From the NCBI GenBank assembly GCA_944380355.1, contig CALWHJ010000016.1, forward strand, positions 1-35,302: a stretch of DNA of 35,302 nucleotides. Direction: 5' to 3'. How positions within the stretch are numbered: position 1 is the first letter of the stretch; each line of letters opens with the position of its first letter. Shown one piece after another: positions 23,417-31,018 of this stretch. The notes under the pieces are model-generated. The model saw only the letters and a list, made by a program, of their open reading frames with translations. It did not search any database and had not been told where the DNA came from. Source of the DNA: an uncultured Christensenellaceae bacterium. GTDB taxonomy: Bacteria; Bacillota; Clostridia; Christensenellales; UBA3700. A program made the position numbers and the translations under genes.

Positions 23417-24778
23417 ATGTTAAGAGACGCATCGGGTAAGATGGTGCTTACAAAAGGATGGAAAATATTTCACGTAGTAGTAGCAATAATTTTGCTTACG
23501 GCCATAATTCTATTGTCGGTATTTCTCGGATTGTCGAGGGCTGACGGCAAAAGCTGGATGGCAATGAGCGAAAACAATATGGAGAGTGCGTATTACACTC
23601 TTACGGACAGCCTTTTGAATATAGAGAATAATTTCTCTAAACTGAGGGTTACGCGAGACGGCAATCTGGCAGGAGAGATGCTGATAGACGTAGCTATGGA
23701 CAGTCAGACTGCGGCGGCAAATCTTGCGATACTGTCATACAGCGGTTACGATATGTCCGCGCTCGTCAAGTTTTGTAATCAGGTAGGCGATTACAGTAAA
23801 TATCTCGTTACAAAACTTACCGGGGGAGAGGAGTTGAGCGAAGAGGATTACAATACTCTCGCCAAGCTTTACGAAGCTACCTATTCCATAGGCAAAAAGC
23901 TAAACGCAGTCAAGGACGCGCTTATGTCCGGAGAAAAGATTGTAACGGGTCTTGACGAATTCAATTCGCAGTTTACCGAGATAGCTGATTCGCTCGTGGA
24001 CGGCAGTATTAAGTACCCTTCGCTGATATACGACGGAGCATTCAGCGATTCACTGGAAGAGCGTCAGCCTAAGGCACTTTCGGGAGAAGACATAGACCCC
24101 GAAAAACAGCAGGATAATATTGCAAAGATACTCTGCGACTACGAAATAAAAAGCGTTAAGTATACGGGAGAAAGCGACAACGGATTTACCGCATACGTCT
24201 ATGATATTACGCTCGAGGACGGCAGCAACGTATATCTGCAGCTTGCAAAGAAGGGCGGGTCGATAGTTATGTGGGACAAACAGTTCGATTCTCAACAACC
24301 TACTCTTTCCGTTGAAGAGGGCGTAGTGCTTGCCGAACAGTATATGCAAAAACAAGGCTACGAAAACGTCAAGGGCGTATATGCCTGCGTAACGGACAGC
24401 GTGCTTTACGTCAATATCTGTTATGTAGAAAACGATATCGTATTATATCCCGATATGATTAAAATCAAAGTCAGTCTCGACGATGGCAAAATTATAGGAT
24501 TTGAGGGATTGAATTATATCTACAATCATACCGAAAGGTCGCTCGAAACGCCTTCTGTTACTGAGGGAGAAGTTCGCAATATGAACTTCGGCGGGCTTGA
24601 AGTGCAGTCCGTAAGACTTGCACTGATACCTTTGGACAACGGCAAAGAAAGCCTGACTTACGAGGTGTACGGCAAGGTCGACAATTACGCGTATTACGTC
24701 TTTATCGACGCAATGACGGGTAAAGCCGTAGAAGTGTTGCAAGTCATAGACAGCGACGAAGGCGAACTTTTGATGTAG
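23417..24778 (+). CDS. ypeB: Germination protein YpeB
   Basis: Partner and inhibitor of SleB in the spore, 453 residues, close to the family's usual length. One membrane helix (about 20-40) is followed by a helical N-terminal domain and the family landmark KYPSLIYDGAFSDSL (about 200-215). The C-terminal half holds PepSY-type repeats (EGVVLAEQYMQKQGYENV; then FIDAMTGKAVEVL near the end). The ATG at 23417 has AAAGGAGG 4 bases upstream; an earlier TTG at 23396 would overlap sleB and is rejected. It is co-transcribed with sleB from the forespore promoter. The downstream terminator lies inside the first, inverted, unit of the repeat array. Confidence 0.93.
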   Translation: MLRDASGKMVLTKGWKIFHVVVAIILLTAIILLSVFLGLSRADGKSWMAMSENNMESAYYTLTDSLLNIENNFSKLRVTRDGNLAGEMLIDVAMDSQTAAANLAILSYSGYDMSALVKFCNQVGDYSKYLVTKLTGGEELSEEDYNTLAKLYEATYSIGKKLNAVKDALMSGEKIVTGLDEFNSQFTEIADSLVDGSIKYPSLIYDGAFSDSLEERQPKALSGEDIDPEKQQDNIAKILCDYEIKSVKYTGESDNGFTAYVYDITLEDGSNVYLQLAKKGGSIVMWDKQFDSQQPTLSVEEGVVLAEQYMQKQGYENVKGVYACVTDSVLYVNICYVENDIVLYPDMIKIKVSLDDGKIIGFEGLNYIYNHTERSLETPSVTEGEVRNMNFGGLEVQSVRLALIPLDNGKESLTYEVYGKVDNYAYYVFIDAMTGKAVEVLQVIDSDEGELLM

Positions 24779-24780
24779 GT

Positions 24781-24815
24781 GTACCGCAAGTCGGCGGTTA
24801 GGACTAGATTTGAGG
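24781..24815. repeat. Inverted, shortened copy of the repeat-array unit
   Basis: These 35 bases are the reverse complement of the end of the repeat units found at 25190-25250 and 25340-25400 (from CCTCAAAT to CTTGCGGTAC). There is a 16-base internal deletion and two differences. The array is therefore flanked on the left by an oppositely oriented copy, giving it the shape of an imperfect long inverted repeat. Confidence 0.75.
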
Positions 24816-24842
24816 CGTGTTTATCACGCCTCTTATTTTGTT
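24812..24842 (+). terminator. Intrinsic terminator of sleB-ypeB
   Basis: GAGGCGTG-TTTAT-CACGCCTC, perfect 8-bp stem followed by TTATTTTGTT. It is merged with the inverted repeat copy to its left. Confidence 0.8.
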
Positions 24843-24849
24843 GCGCCGC

Positions 24850-25407
24850 TTGACAATACGGCAAGTATTGCCTGCGCGCCGCGCCTCATAATAGGCGCAA
24901 TCCTCGCACCTCAAATCGCTGCGCGCCTGCGGCTAGTCCGCACCGCCGCCTTGCGGTACTTTTCGCATTTAGGTAGTTTGTTGCCTATTTTGTTTGTTAG
25001 TTAGGCAATACAGCAAGTATTACTTCTTCTTCCTCACGGGAAATCACTGAAAAACTCACTGCTTGCACTCTATCTCTCACCGCCTCCTTGCGGTACTTTT
25101 CGCATTTAGGTATATTGTTGCTTATTTTGTTTGTTAGCTTGACAATACGGCAAGTATTGCCTGCGCGTCGCGCCTCATAATAGGCACAATCTCCGCACCT
25201 CAAATCGCTGCGCGCCTACGGCTAGTCCTCACCACCGACTTGCGGTACTTATGCGCATATTATATTGTTGCTTATTTTGTTTGTTAGCTTGACAATACGG
25301 CAAGTATTGCCTGCGCGCCGCGCCTCATAATAGGCGCAATCTCCGCACCTCAAATCGCTACGCGCCTACGGCTAGTCCTCACCACCGACTTGCGGTACTT
25401 TTCGCAT
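24850..25407. repeat. Tandem array of four approximately 150-bp non-coding repeats
   Basis: Four units start at 24850, 25001, 25139 and 25289. Units 1, 3 and 4 are nearly identical. Each begins TTGACAATACGGCAAGTATT, contains the hairpin GCGCCT-CATAAT-AGGCGC (units 1 and 4) and the segment CACCTCAAATCGCT, then CTTGCGGTACTT, and ends in a T-rich tail TTGCTTATTTTGTTTGTTAG. Unit 2 keeps only the two ends and has a different middle. CAATAC-GGCAA-GTATTG forms a further hairpin. No open frame of note runs through it. It is unlike a CRISPR (repeats too long, no spacers); a MITE/REP-type family or a structured RNA are options. Confidence 0.85.
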
Positions 25408-25543
25408 CAGTATGCATTAGGATAGAGCATTTGTTGATATAAGAAATACGTCTTCCTTGTGCATTTTCTAATATTGTCAGACAAAATAAAACAATATCAA
25501 TCTAATGCTTAATATATCAAACATAAAATGTAATGGAAAAGGC

Positions 25544-25572
25544 TTGATTTTGTATATCCGTTATGCTATCAT
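25544..25572 (+). promoter_or_regulatory. Promoter of the prs operon
   Basis: TTGATT (25544-25549), 17-base spacer ending in TGC, and TATCAT (25567-25572), an extended -10 type. The leader to the prs start would be about 160 bases, unusually long in this window. The stretch 25411-25543 holds nothing I can identify. Confidence 0.6.
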
Positions 25573-25616
25573 ATTTATGTAGCGTATTATTACGCACAAA
25601 TTAAAAGTGAGGCAGT

Positions 25617-25757
25617 ATGGATTCACACAGTTGCCAACCTAATATTCACTTATGCAATACAATAGTTTTTGATTGTATTGGTTTTTCTTATAGTTTCTCG
25701 GATAATAAAAATTTAATATACATTATACACGGAGGTTACAATGAGACCGTTTTTTGA
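25617..25757 (+). CDS. Possible 46-residue leader peptide overlapping the prs start
   Basis: An ATG with GTGAGG 5 bases upstream opens a frame that reads through the leader hairpin and ends at a TGA (25755-25757), 17 bases inside prs in another frame. The peptide begins MDSHSCQPNIHLCNTIVF, is rich in Ile, Asn and Ser, and matches no family I know. Its translation would cover the hairpin at 25655-25680 and end just past the prs start, the geometry expected of a coupling or attenuation peptide. It could equally be a chance frame. Confidence 0.35.
   Translation: MDSHSCQPNIHLCNTIVFDCIGFSYSFSDNKNLIYIIHGGYNETVF
25655..25689 (+). promoter_or_regulatory. Attenuator-like hairpin with T-run in the prs leader
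   Basis: CAATACAAT / ATTGTATTG, perfect 9-bp A/T-rich stem with an 8-base loop, followed by GTTTTTCTT, placed 61 bases before the prs ATG and after the predicted promoter. An intrinsic terminator between promoter and gene suggests conditional read-through. The stem is weak, so this is a candidate only. Confidence 0.5.
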
Positions 25758-26940
25758 GTCTGTATTTAACTTTGAAAAAGACTCCTCTAATATGGCTATC
25801 ATAGCCCTTAAAGGAGCAGAGGAACTCGGCAAAAAAGTTGACTATTATCTTGTCAACTGGTACAACAGCGAGGCTAAATCCAACGGTAAGAAGAGTACTA
25901 AGAAGACTTTTTTAGTAGGCAATAATTGCCCCAGATTTACCACTGGTGACGGCAAAGCTCTCATCAATGACAGTATCAGAGGCAAGGATTTGTTTATTAT
26001 CTGCGACGTCGGCAACTATTCTATCGAATACAATATGTTCGGTACCCCCAACCGTATGTCCCCCGACGACCACTATGCGGACCTTAAAAGAATTATCTCT
26101 GCCTGCGCCGGCAAAGCCAACAAAATTACTGTGGTAATGCCTTTGCTCTATGGCGGAAGACAGCACAGACGTACCGCAAGAGAATCCCTCGATTGTTCGC
26201 AAATGCTTCACGAACTCGAGTATATGGGCGTCAATGACGTAGTTACTTTCGACGCACACGACCCCAGAGTTCAGAATGCAGTACCTACTATGGGCTTTGA
26301 CAACTTCATGCCCACCTATCAGATATTGAAAGCAATGCTGCGCACCTTCCCTGAAATCAATATGAAGAAAGAAAACTTTATGATTGTCAGCCCCGACGAA
26401 GGCGCGATGAGCAGAAATATTTACTATGCTTCTGTGCTTGGTACCGACCTCGGTATGTTCTACAAGCGCAGAGACTATGCAAACGTAGTCAACGGAAGAA
26501 ATCCTATCGTTGCTCACGAGTATATCGGTAACGACGTAAGAGGCAAGGATATCTTCGTAGCAGACGACATTATTGCTACGGGTGACAGTATGCTCAAACT
26601 CTGTACCGAACTCAAAGCGGCAGGCTGCGGAAAAATCTTCCTTTCGGCTACCTACGCTCTGTTTACCGAAGGACTCGAGAAGTTCCAAAAGGCATACGAG
26701 CAGGGACTGTTTAATGCGGTTTTGTCCACAAACCTTACATACGCTACCGAAGAAGTGCTCAAGAAAAACTGGTTTATCCAGGCGGATATGTCAAAATTCG
26801 TGGCGTACATAATTGCGGCTATCGACCAGAACAAGTCCGTAGGTCAGTTGCTTGACCCTCACGATAAGATACACGAGCTTATCGAAAAATTCAACGCCAG
26901 CAAACCACAACAGTTAGCGATGGATATCAGCGAGGAGTAA
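25741..26940 (+). CDS. prs: Ribose-phosphate pyrophosphokinase (PRPP synthetase), long form
   Basis: Makes PRPP from ribose 5-phosphate and ATP for nucleotide, His and Trp synthesis. 399 residues, clearly longer than the roughly 315-residue classical enzyme but like the long form known from many Clostridia. Visible are the ATP-loop equivalent PLLYGGRQHRRTARES (about 137-152), VTFDAHDPRVQNAVP with the catalytic His (about 168-182), SPDEGAMSRN (about 219) and the PRPP-binding loop VADDIIATGDSML (about 273-285). The ATG follows CGGAGG with normal spacing. The following MBL-fold gene starts 1 base after the stop, so both are one operon. The leader carries an attenuator-like hairpin. Confidence 0.92.
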   Translation: MRPFFESVFNFEKDSSNMAIIALKGAEELGKKVDYYLVNWYNSEAKSNGKKSTKKTFLVGNNCPRFTTGDGKALINDSIRGKDLFIICDVGNYSIEYNMFGTPNRMSPDDHYADLKRIISACAGKANKITVVMPLLYGGRQHRRTARESLDCSQMLHELEYMGVNDVVTFDAHDPRVQNAVPTMGFDNFMPTYQILKAMLRTFPEINMKKENFMIVSPDEGAMSRNIYYASVLGTDLGMFYKRRDYANVVNGRNPIVAHEYIGNDVRGKDIFVADDIIATGDSMLKLCTELKAAGCGKIFLSATYALFTEGLEKFQKAYEQGLFNAVLSTNLTYATEEVLKKNWFIQADMSKFVAYIIAAIDQNKSVGQLLDPHDKIHELIEKFNASKPQQLAMDISEE

Positions 26941-26941
26941 A

Positions 26942-27598
26942 ATGAACATAGAATGGCTGGGTCACTCGTGCTTTAAGTTGACGGAATCTACCGGCACGAC
27001 TATAATCACAGACCCGTACGAAAAGTCTATTGTAGGAATCGAAATGAAAAAGACGAATGCCGACGTGGTGACTTGTTCGCATCAGCATAAGGACCACAAC
27101 GCTATCGTCAACGTACTCGGCGCGCCTATGGTGCTCAGTGAGTGCGGCTTTTGGGAAGTCAAAGGCGTGGATATATCCTCGGTACTTTCTTATCACGACG
27201 ATAAGAAGGGCAAAAAGAGAGGGGAAAACCGCATATTCAAATTCAGAATGGACGGCGTGGACCTTTGCCATATGGGCGACATAGGCGAAGAGTGTACTGT
27301 TCATCTTGCCGAGGGAATAGGCTCTGTCAACGTGCTTATGATACCCGTGGGCGGCAACTATACAATTGACGCTCGTCAGGCTAAGGAATACGTGGATTTT
27401 ATAATGCCGGATATAGTTATTCCGATGCATTACAAGACGCCCGGCAGCGCAGTTGATATAGAAAAACTCGACGAGTTTTTGGAGCTTTTCGACGAAAATC
27501 AGATTATTTACATAGACGGACAGACCCTCGAGGTAGACAGAGAATACTTCGACACGGACAGTACCAAAGTCATTGTTTTTAAAGACAACGTTTTCTAA
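26942..27598 (+). CDS. MBL-fold metallo-hydrolase (UlaG/YtkL-like)
   Basis: 218 residues of the metallo-beta-lactamase fold in the short UlaG-like subgroup. Metal ligands are seen in WLGHSCF (His 8), CSHQHKDHN (the HxHxDH motif, about residues 46-52), LCHMGDIG with the bridging Asp (about 112), and PMHYKTPG with the C-terminal His (about 160). It is cytoplasmic, with no signal peptide. Its ribosome site GAGGAG is inside the end of prs, so translation is coupled. Known relatives act on lactone or phosphoester substrates. Here the link to PRPP metabolism is only positional. Confidence 0.88.
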   Translation: MNIEWLGHSCFKLTESTGTTIITDPYEKSIVGIEMKKTNADVVTCSHQHKDHNAIVNVLGAPMVLSECGFWEVKGVDISSVLSYHDDKKGKKRGENRIFKFRMDGVDLCHMGDIGEECTVHLAEGIGSVNVLMIPVGGNYTIDARQAKEYVDFIMPDIVIPMHYKTPGSAVDIEKLDEFLELFDENQIIYIDGQTLEVDREYFDTDSTKVIVFKDNVF

Positions 27599-27613
27599 AA
27601 TAACACTGTTGCG

Positions 27614-27634
27614 CCTCGGGCATACTGCCCGAGG
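27614..27634. repeat. GC-rich perfect hairpin between the MBL gene and rho
   Basis: CCTCGGGC-ATACT-GCCCGAGG, perfect 8-bp stem, 16 bases after the MBL-gene stop, followed by AAAGCACAGG and not by Ts. It could protect the 3' end of the prs operon message. The rest of the 27599-27807 gap is AT-rich, and I see no firm promoter for rho; TATAAC at 27771 is a weak -10 candidate. Confidence 0.5.
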
Positions 27635-27807
27635 AAAGCACAGGAATAAATTATTTTTTTCAGTTAATAATTACTTTATTAAAACAGTTTTTACCGTCAG
27701 GGAAAATTTATCAAAATCCAAAAGAAGTCAATCAACCAATATGATTTAAGCATTAATCGTTTTATACGGCATAGACTATAACGAAACAATCAACAGGAGA
27801 ATATTGA

Positions 27808-29574
27808 ATGGCAAAGAAAAACTATACTAAAGAAGAATTGCAAGCCAAGACGGTATTTCAACTGAGAGATATCGCCAAGAAGGCGGGAGTAGAGGATGCG
27901 AGTTATCTCTCCGCCGAAGCTTTGGTGCAGAGAATTTTACAGGAATCGCAGGAGGATAACAAGGCAAAAGTACCTGAATGGGCTGCAGGCTACACTAAGG
28001 AAGACTTTAACAATATGACGATACATAATCTCCGCGAGTTTGCGAGAGAGTTGGGTATCAACGCTCCTACGAGAAAAAATAAAGAAGAAATTATCAACGA
28101 GTGTTACGATTTTATCAACAACGCCGAGCATATCGTAACCCCTGTCAGCAAGAGGGGAAGACCTCCCAAGAGCGGAGTTATGGCGGTAGAGGTGCAGGAT
28201 TCGGCGCAATTCCATTACAACCTTTCCGATAAGAGCGAGGAGCAGACTGAAAAGCGAGTCGACGACAACAAGCGCGGCGGTATGACAATCGAAGAAATGC
28301 TCAAACAGGAAGACTGCGAGATGCGCAGCGGAATTTTGGAAATGCTTGAGGGCTACGGATTTTTGCGTGCAGAAAATTGCGAGTGCAGCGAAAAGGACGT
28401 GTACGTATCGGGCAAGATGATTAAAAACGTAGGCTTAAGAGCAGGCGACTTCGTCGTAGGCGTAGCAAAGCGCAATTCCGACAACAAGCCCCCCGCACTC
28501 GTAGCGATAGAGAGAGTAAATCCCGAGCTTAAGTACGAGATAGTATATCAAAAAGACGCAAAAGGAAGAGATATTCCCGAGACGGGCGAGTATAAGTCAG
28601 TAGGGTATGTAGGAGACAGCGGCAAGGACTTCGGCAATCTTCGTTCCCGTCCTCATTTTGACAACCTTACGCCTATCTTTCCTCAAGAAAGATTGCGCCT
28701 CGAGATAAATACCGCAGAGCGCAACGTAACGAGGAGTGATTTTGCTATAAGAAGTCTTGATTTGATTGCACCGATAGGCAAGGGACAGAGAGCTATGATA
28801 GTTTCTCCTCCCAAGGCGGGCAAAACTACGCTTTTGAAAAAAATAGCAAATTCCATTACGACCAATCACGAAGAAGTCAAACTTTTCGTGCTGCTGATAG
28901 ACGAGCGTCCCGAAGAAGTTACGGATATGAAAAGGTCGATAAAGGGCGAGGTAATTTATTCGACTTTTGACGAAGTGCCTGAACATCATTGTCAGGCGTC
29001 GGAGATACTTATCGAGAGAGCGAAACGTCTTGTGGAACTCGGTCAGGACGTCGTGATTATGATGGATTCGCTCACGCGTCTTGCAAGAGCGTACAACCTG
29101 ACAATACCTCCTACGGGCAGAACGTTGTCGGGCGGTATAGACCCAGGCGCGCTTGCAAGCCCCAAGAAGTTTTTCGGTGCGGCTAGAAATATCGAAAACG
29201 GCGGCTCGCTTACCATCATTGCTACCGCTCTCGTCGATACGGGTAGCAGAATGGACGACGTAATATATGAAGAATTCAAGGGTACGGGCAATATGGAAAT
29301 CACGCTTGACAGAAAACTCAGCGAGAGAAGAATTTTCCCTGCTATCGACCTCAACCGTTCGTCCACGAGAAGAGAGGATTTACTGTTGACTCAAAAGGAA
29401 CTCGAAGGAGTATGGGCATTGAGAAAATTGCTTTCCAACGGGGATTCGCAGGAGACTACCGACCAGCTTCTCACAATGATGCAAAAGACAAAGAACAACG
29501 AGGAGTTTATCGAGTCTATAATCAATCAGGTAAAAGTATTCGAGAAAAACGGCTATACCTTGAGAGGGTTATGA
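27808..29574 (+). CDS. rho: Transcription termination factor Rho, with duplicated N-terminal domain
   Basis: Hexameric RNA helicase that ends transcription. 588 residues, well above the about 420 of E. coli Rho; the excess is N-terminal. Two related helix-extended-helix (Rho_N type) segments are visible: YTKEELQAKTVFQLRDIAKK (about 6-25) and YTKEDFNNMTIHNLREFARE (about 70-89). They are followed by a basic AT-hook-like GRPPKSG (about 117) and a charged linker. The RNA-binding OB domain covers about 170-230 (SGILEMLEGYGFLR; VYVSGKMIKNVGLR). The ATPase core has Walker A SPPKAGKTT (about 332-340), LLIDERPEEVTDM, VIMMDSLTRLARAYN and the C-terminal FPAIDLNRSSTRREDLL. The ATG follows CAGGAGAA. A strong terminator follows. 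Confidence 0.95.
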   Translation: MAKKNYTKEELQAKTVFQLRDIAKKAGVEDASYLSAEALVQRILQESQEDNKAKVPEWAAGYTKEDFNNMTIHNLREFARELGINAPTRKNKEEIINECYDFINNAEHIVTPVSKRGRPPKSGVMAVEVQDSAQFHYNLSDKSEEQTEKRVDDNKRGGMTIEEMLKQEDCEMRSGILEMLEGYGFLRAENCECSEKDVYVSGKMIKNVGLRAGDFVVGVAKRNSDNKPPALVAIERVNPELKYEIVYQKDAKGRDIPETGEYKSVGYVGDSGKDFGNLRSRPHFDNLTPIFPQERLRLEINTAERNVTRSDFAIRSLDLIAPIGKGQRAMIVSPPKAGKTTLLKKIANSITTNHEEVKLFVLLIDERPEEVTDMKRSIKGEVIYSTFDEVPEHHCQASEILIERAKRLVELGQDVVIMMDSLTRLARAYNLTIPPTGRTLSGGIDPGALASPKKFFGAARNIENGGSLTIIATALVDTGSRMDDVIYEEFKGTGNMEITLDRKLSERRIFPAIDLNRSSTRREDLLLTQKELEGVWALRKLLSNGDSQETTDQLLTMMQKTKNNEEFIESIINQVKVFEKNGYTLRGL

Positions 29575-29634
29575 TAAATTTTCTTGCGTATAATATTGTT
29601 AAGTAATGTTTGCAAAAAAGTTTTTAAATTAAAA

Positions 29635-29667
29635 TAAAAATACGCACCCAAAAGTGCGTATTTTTTT
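29635..29667. terminator. Bidirectional terminator between rho and the GrpB-like gene
   Basis: TACGCAC-CCAAAA-GTGCGTA, 7 bp, with seven Ts after it on the plus strand and five As before it, giving a T-run on the minus strand. It serves both converging genes. Confidence 0.85.
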
Positions 29668-29677
29668 ATCCTTTATG

Positions 29678-30250
29678 CTATATGGTGTATCTGTCCTTGT
29701 AGAGCTGTTTTGCGATATTTGTATATTTGACTACGAAATCCGTCTTAGCCGCCGTGTATTCGTCGCGGTCATAGGTATATTTGCGCCATAGCTTGAGTTT
29801 GAGTTTTTCGTACTCCCACGCAACGTTGTCGTGCGTAGCGAGATAATCTCTGAAATACAATTCGTCATTGTCGCCCTTTAGTCTTAAATGTATGTGATAA
29901 ACTTTATCGTCAAGACCTTTTGGGGTATAGCCCTTATTGAAAGAGTATCTGTCCGACGTCTTTGCCATAAGTATGTAGCCCGCTTTAATAAGAGTTTCGC
30001 AAACTCTCTCAAGTGCGGTTTTGTCAGGCGTTTCGATAAGAATATCTATAATAGGCTTTGCCCATAGCTTATCAATAGCCGTGCTTCCTATATGCGATAT
30101 GCGCATTGCGTCGTTTGTGCCGAGAAGTGCGCGCAGATTTTCCTCTTCCTCTTTATACCATTCAGCCCAGTCGGGGTTGTGTTTTGTGAGGAAGATAGGG
30201 AAGAGTTTCCACAGTTGTTCTTTTGTCATATTTTCAAATCGGTTGTCCAT
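29678..30250 (-). CDS. GrpB family protein (nucleotidyltransferase fold)
   Basis: 190 residues of the GrpB/UPF0157 family. Landmarks are ISHIGSTAIDKLWAKPIIDI (the GS...D-x-D nucleotidyltransferase-like pattern), then VYHIHL and LYFRDYLATHDNVAWEYEKLK with the typical YTAAKTDFV close to the end. The exact reaction is unknown for the family. The ATG at 30250 is chosen over 30292, because a strong promoter (see the next entry) lies between them. Its -10 box ends 6 bases before the ATG, so the message would begin at or next to the start codon, i.e. a leaderless transcript, and no Shine-Dalgarno is present. The alternative is an ATG 21 bases further in (30229), also without a clear ribosome site. 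Confidence 0.88.
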   Translation of the reverse strand: MDNRFENMTKEQLWKLFPIFLTKHNPDWAEWYKEEEENLRALLGTNDAMRISHIGSTAIDKLWAKPIIDILIETPDKTALERVCETLIKAGYILMAKTSDRYSFNKGYTPKGLDDKVYHIHLRLKGDNDELYFRDYLATHDNVAWEYEKLKLKLWRKYTYDRDEYTAAKTDFVVKYTNIAKQLYKDRYTI

Positions 30251-30256
30251 ATTTTT

Positions 30257-30285
30257 ATTATAACATAACACGTATGCGTTTTCAA
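30257..30285 (-). promoter_or_regulatory. Sigma-A promoter of the GrpB-like gene
   Basis: On the minus strand TTGAAA (30285-30280), 17-base spacer, perfect TATAAT (30262-30257). The start would fall at about 30250. Confidence 0.7.
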
Positions 30286-30500
30286 TACCCATTTATATTT
30301 ATACGGAATTAATATGAGATATAGGTAAATGCTTTTGTTTTAATATCGACATTTTATATCGTGACAGAAGTAAGATAAAATAAAGAAGCCGTAATATCAA
30401 AGCTGTAATGTTATTAATACGGATATAATATAAATATTTATATGATTTAAAGGGTTTGAGGAGTAATAAAAATAGTGAAATCATATTTGTAAAGAAAAAT

Positions 30501-30519
30501 AAAAATAATTATCATTTTT
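30501..30519 (+). promoter_or_regulatory. Fur/PerR-like operator upstream of the perR-like gene
   Basis: AAAAATAAT-T-ATCATTTTT is an inverted repeat of 9-1-9 with one mismatch. It has the AAT-N-AT core shared with PerR/Fur boxes and lies 13 bases upstream of the -35 element. Autoregulation is the likely use. The remaining sequence of 30293-30500 is AT-rich, and I see no gene in it. Confidence 0.5.
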
Positions 30520-30532
30520 GTTTTAAAAACTG

Positions 30533-30561
30533 TTGACAATATATTTTGCTTATGCTAATAT
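30533..30561 (+). promoter_or_regulatory. Promoter of the perR-rubrerythrin operon
   Basis: TTGACA (30533-30538), 17-base spacer ending in TGC, TAATAT (30556-30561). Start near 30568, a leader of about 12 bases. Confidence 0.75.
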
Positions 30562-30579
30562 GGTATCAGGAAACAGGAT

Positions 30580-30975
30580 ATGAGTAACTTTTCTTCCCGC
30601 CGACAAGCAGTGCTTGAGGTAATGAAAACTATGAGATGTCACCCGACGGCAGACAGAGTATACGAGGAATGTCGCAAGACTATCCCCAACATATCTCTCG
30701 CGACGGTTTACCGCAATCTGGCGTTTTGGGAACAGGCAGGCGTAGTGGGCAGAGTAGTGGGGTGTGACAATAAAGAGCGTTATGACGTAGAGCTCGACAA
30801 TCATTGCCACGTTATATGTCCCGAATGCGGAGAAGTAGAAGATATGGATTATCCTGCTGAGTTAAAAGAATATCTCGACAATTACTGCTTAGACAACGGC
30901 TTTGAAAAATTCGGATTGAGTTTTTACAAGGTGTGCGACAAGTGCAGTAAAGACAACTTAAAACAGGCAAAATAA
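30580..30975 (+). CDS. perR: Fur-family transcriptional regulator, PerR-like
   Basis: 131 residues. An N-terminal winged helix (about 1-75, with ISLATVYRNLAFWEQAGVV as recognition region) is followed by the metal-binding dimerisation domain. The regulatory site of PerR is recognisable: His in CHPTADRVY, then the Asp-rich YDVELDNHCHVICPECGEVED with two His and the downstream Asp. The structural zinc site is the pair CPEC and CDKC. The neighbouring reverse rubrerythrin, 43 bases downstream in the same direction, supports a peroxide-sensing role. Fur or Zur cannot be fully excluded from sequence only. The ribosome site is weak (CAGGA). An inverted repeat upstream of the promoter suggests autoregulation. 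Confidence 0.85.
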   Translation: MSNFSSRRQAVLEVMKTMRCHPTADRVYEECRKTIPNISLATVYRNLAFWEQAGVVGRVVGCDNKERYDVELDNHCHVICPECGEVEDMDYPAELKEYLDNYCLDNGFEKFGLSFYKVCDKCSKDNLKQAK

Positions 30976-31018
30976 AAATAGAAAAAATATTACAAGCAAA
31001 CAACGGAGGTAAATTAAT

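Noticed and set aside
24997..25203. A 68-codon minus-strand frame with a Cys-containing start (MRCGDCAYYE)
   Set aside because: It lies across two repeat units that differ in their middle, and the frame is not kept between copies.
24850..25407. CRISPR array
   Set aside because: Units are about 150 bp and directly adjoining, with no short repeats separated by unique spacers, and no cas genes are near.
25617..25757. Leader peptide with a run of regulatory codons
   Set aside because: No cluster of one amino acid stands out in the frame, so classical amino-acid attenuation is not supported; it is kept only as a low-confidence possible peptide.
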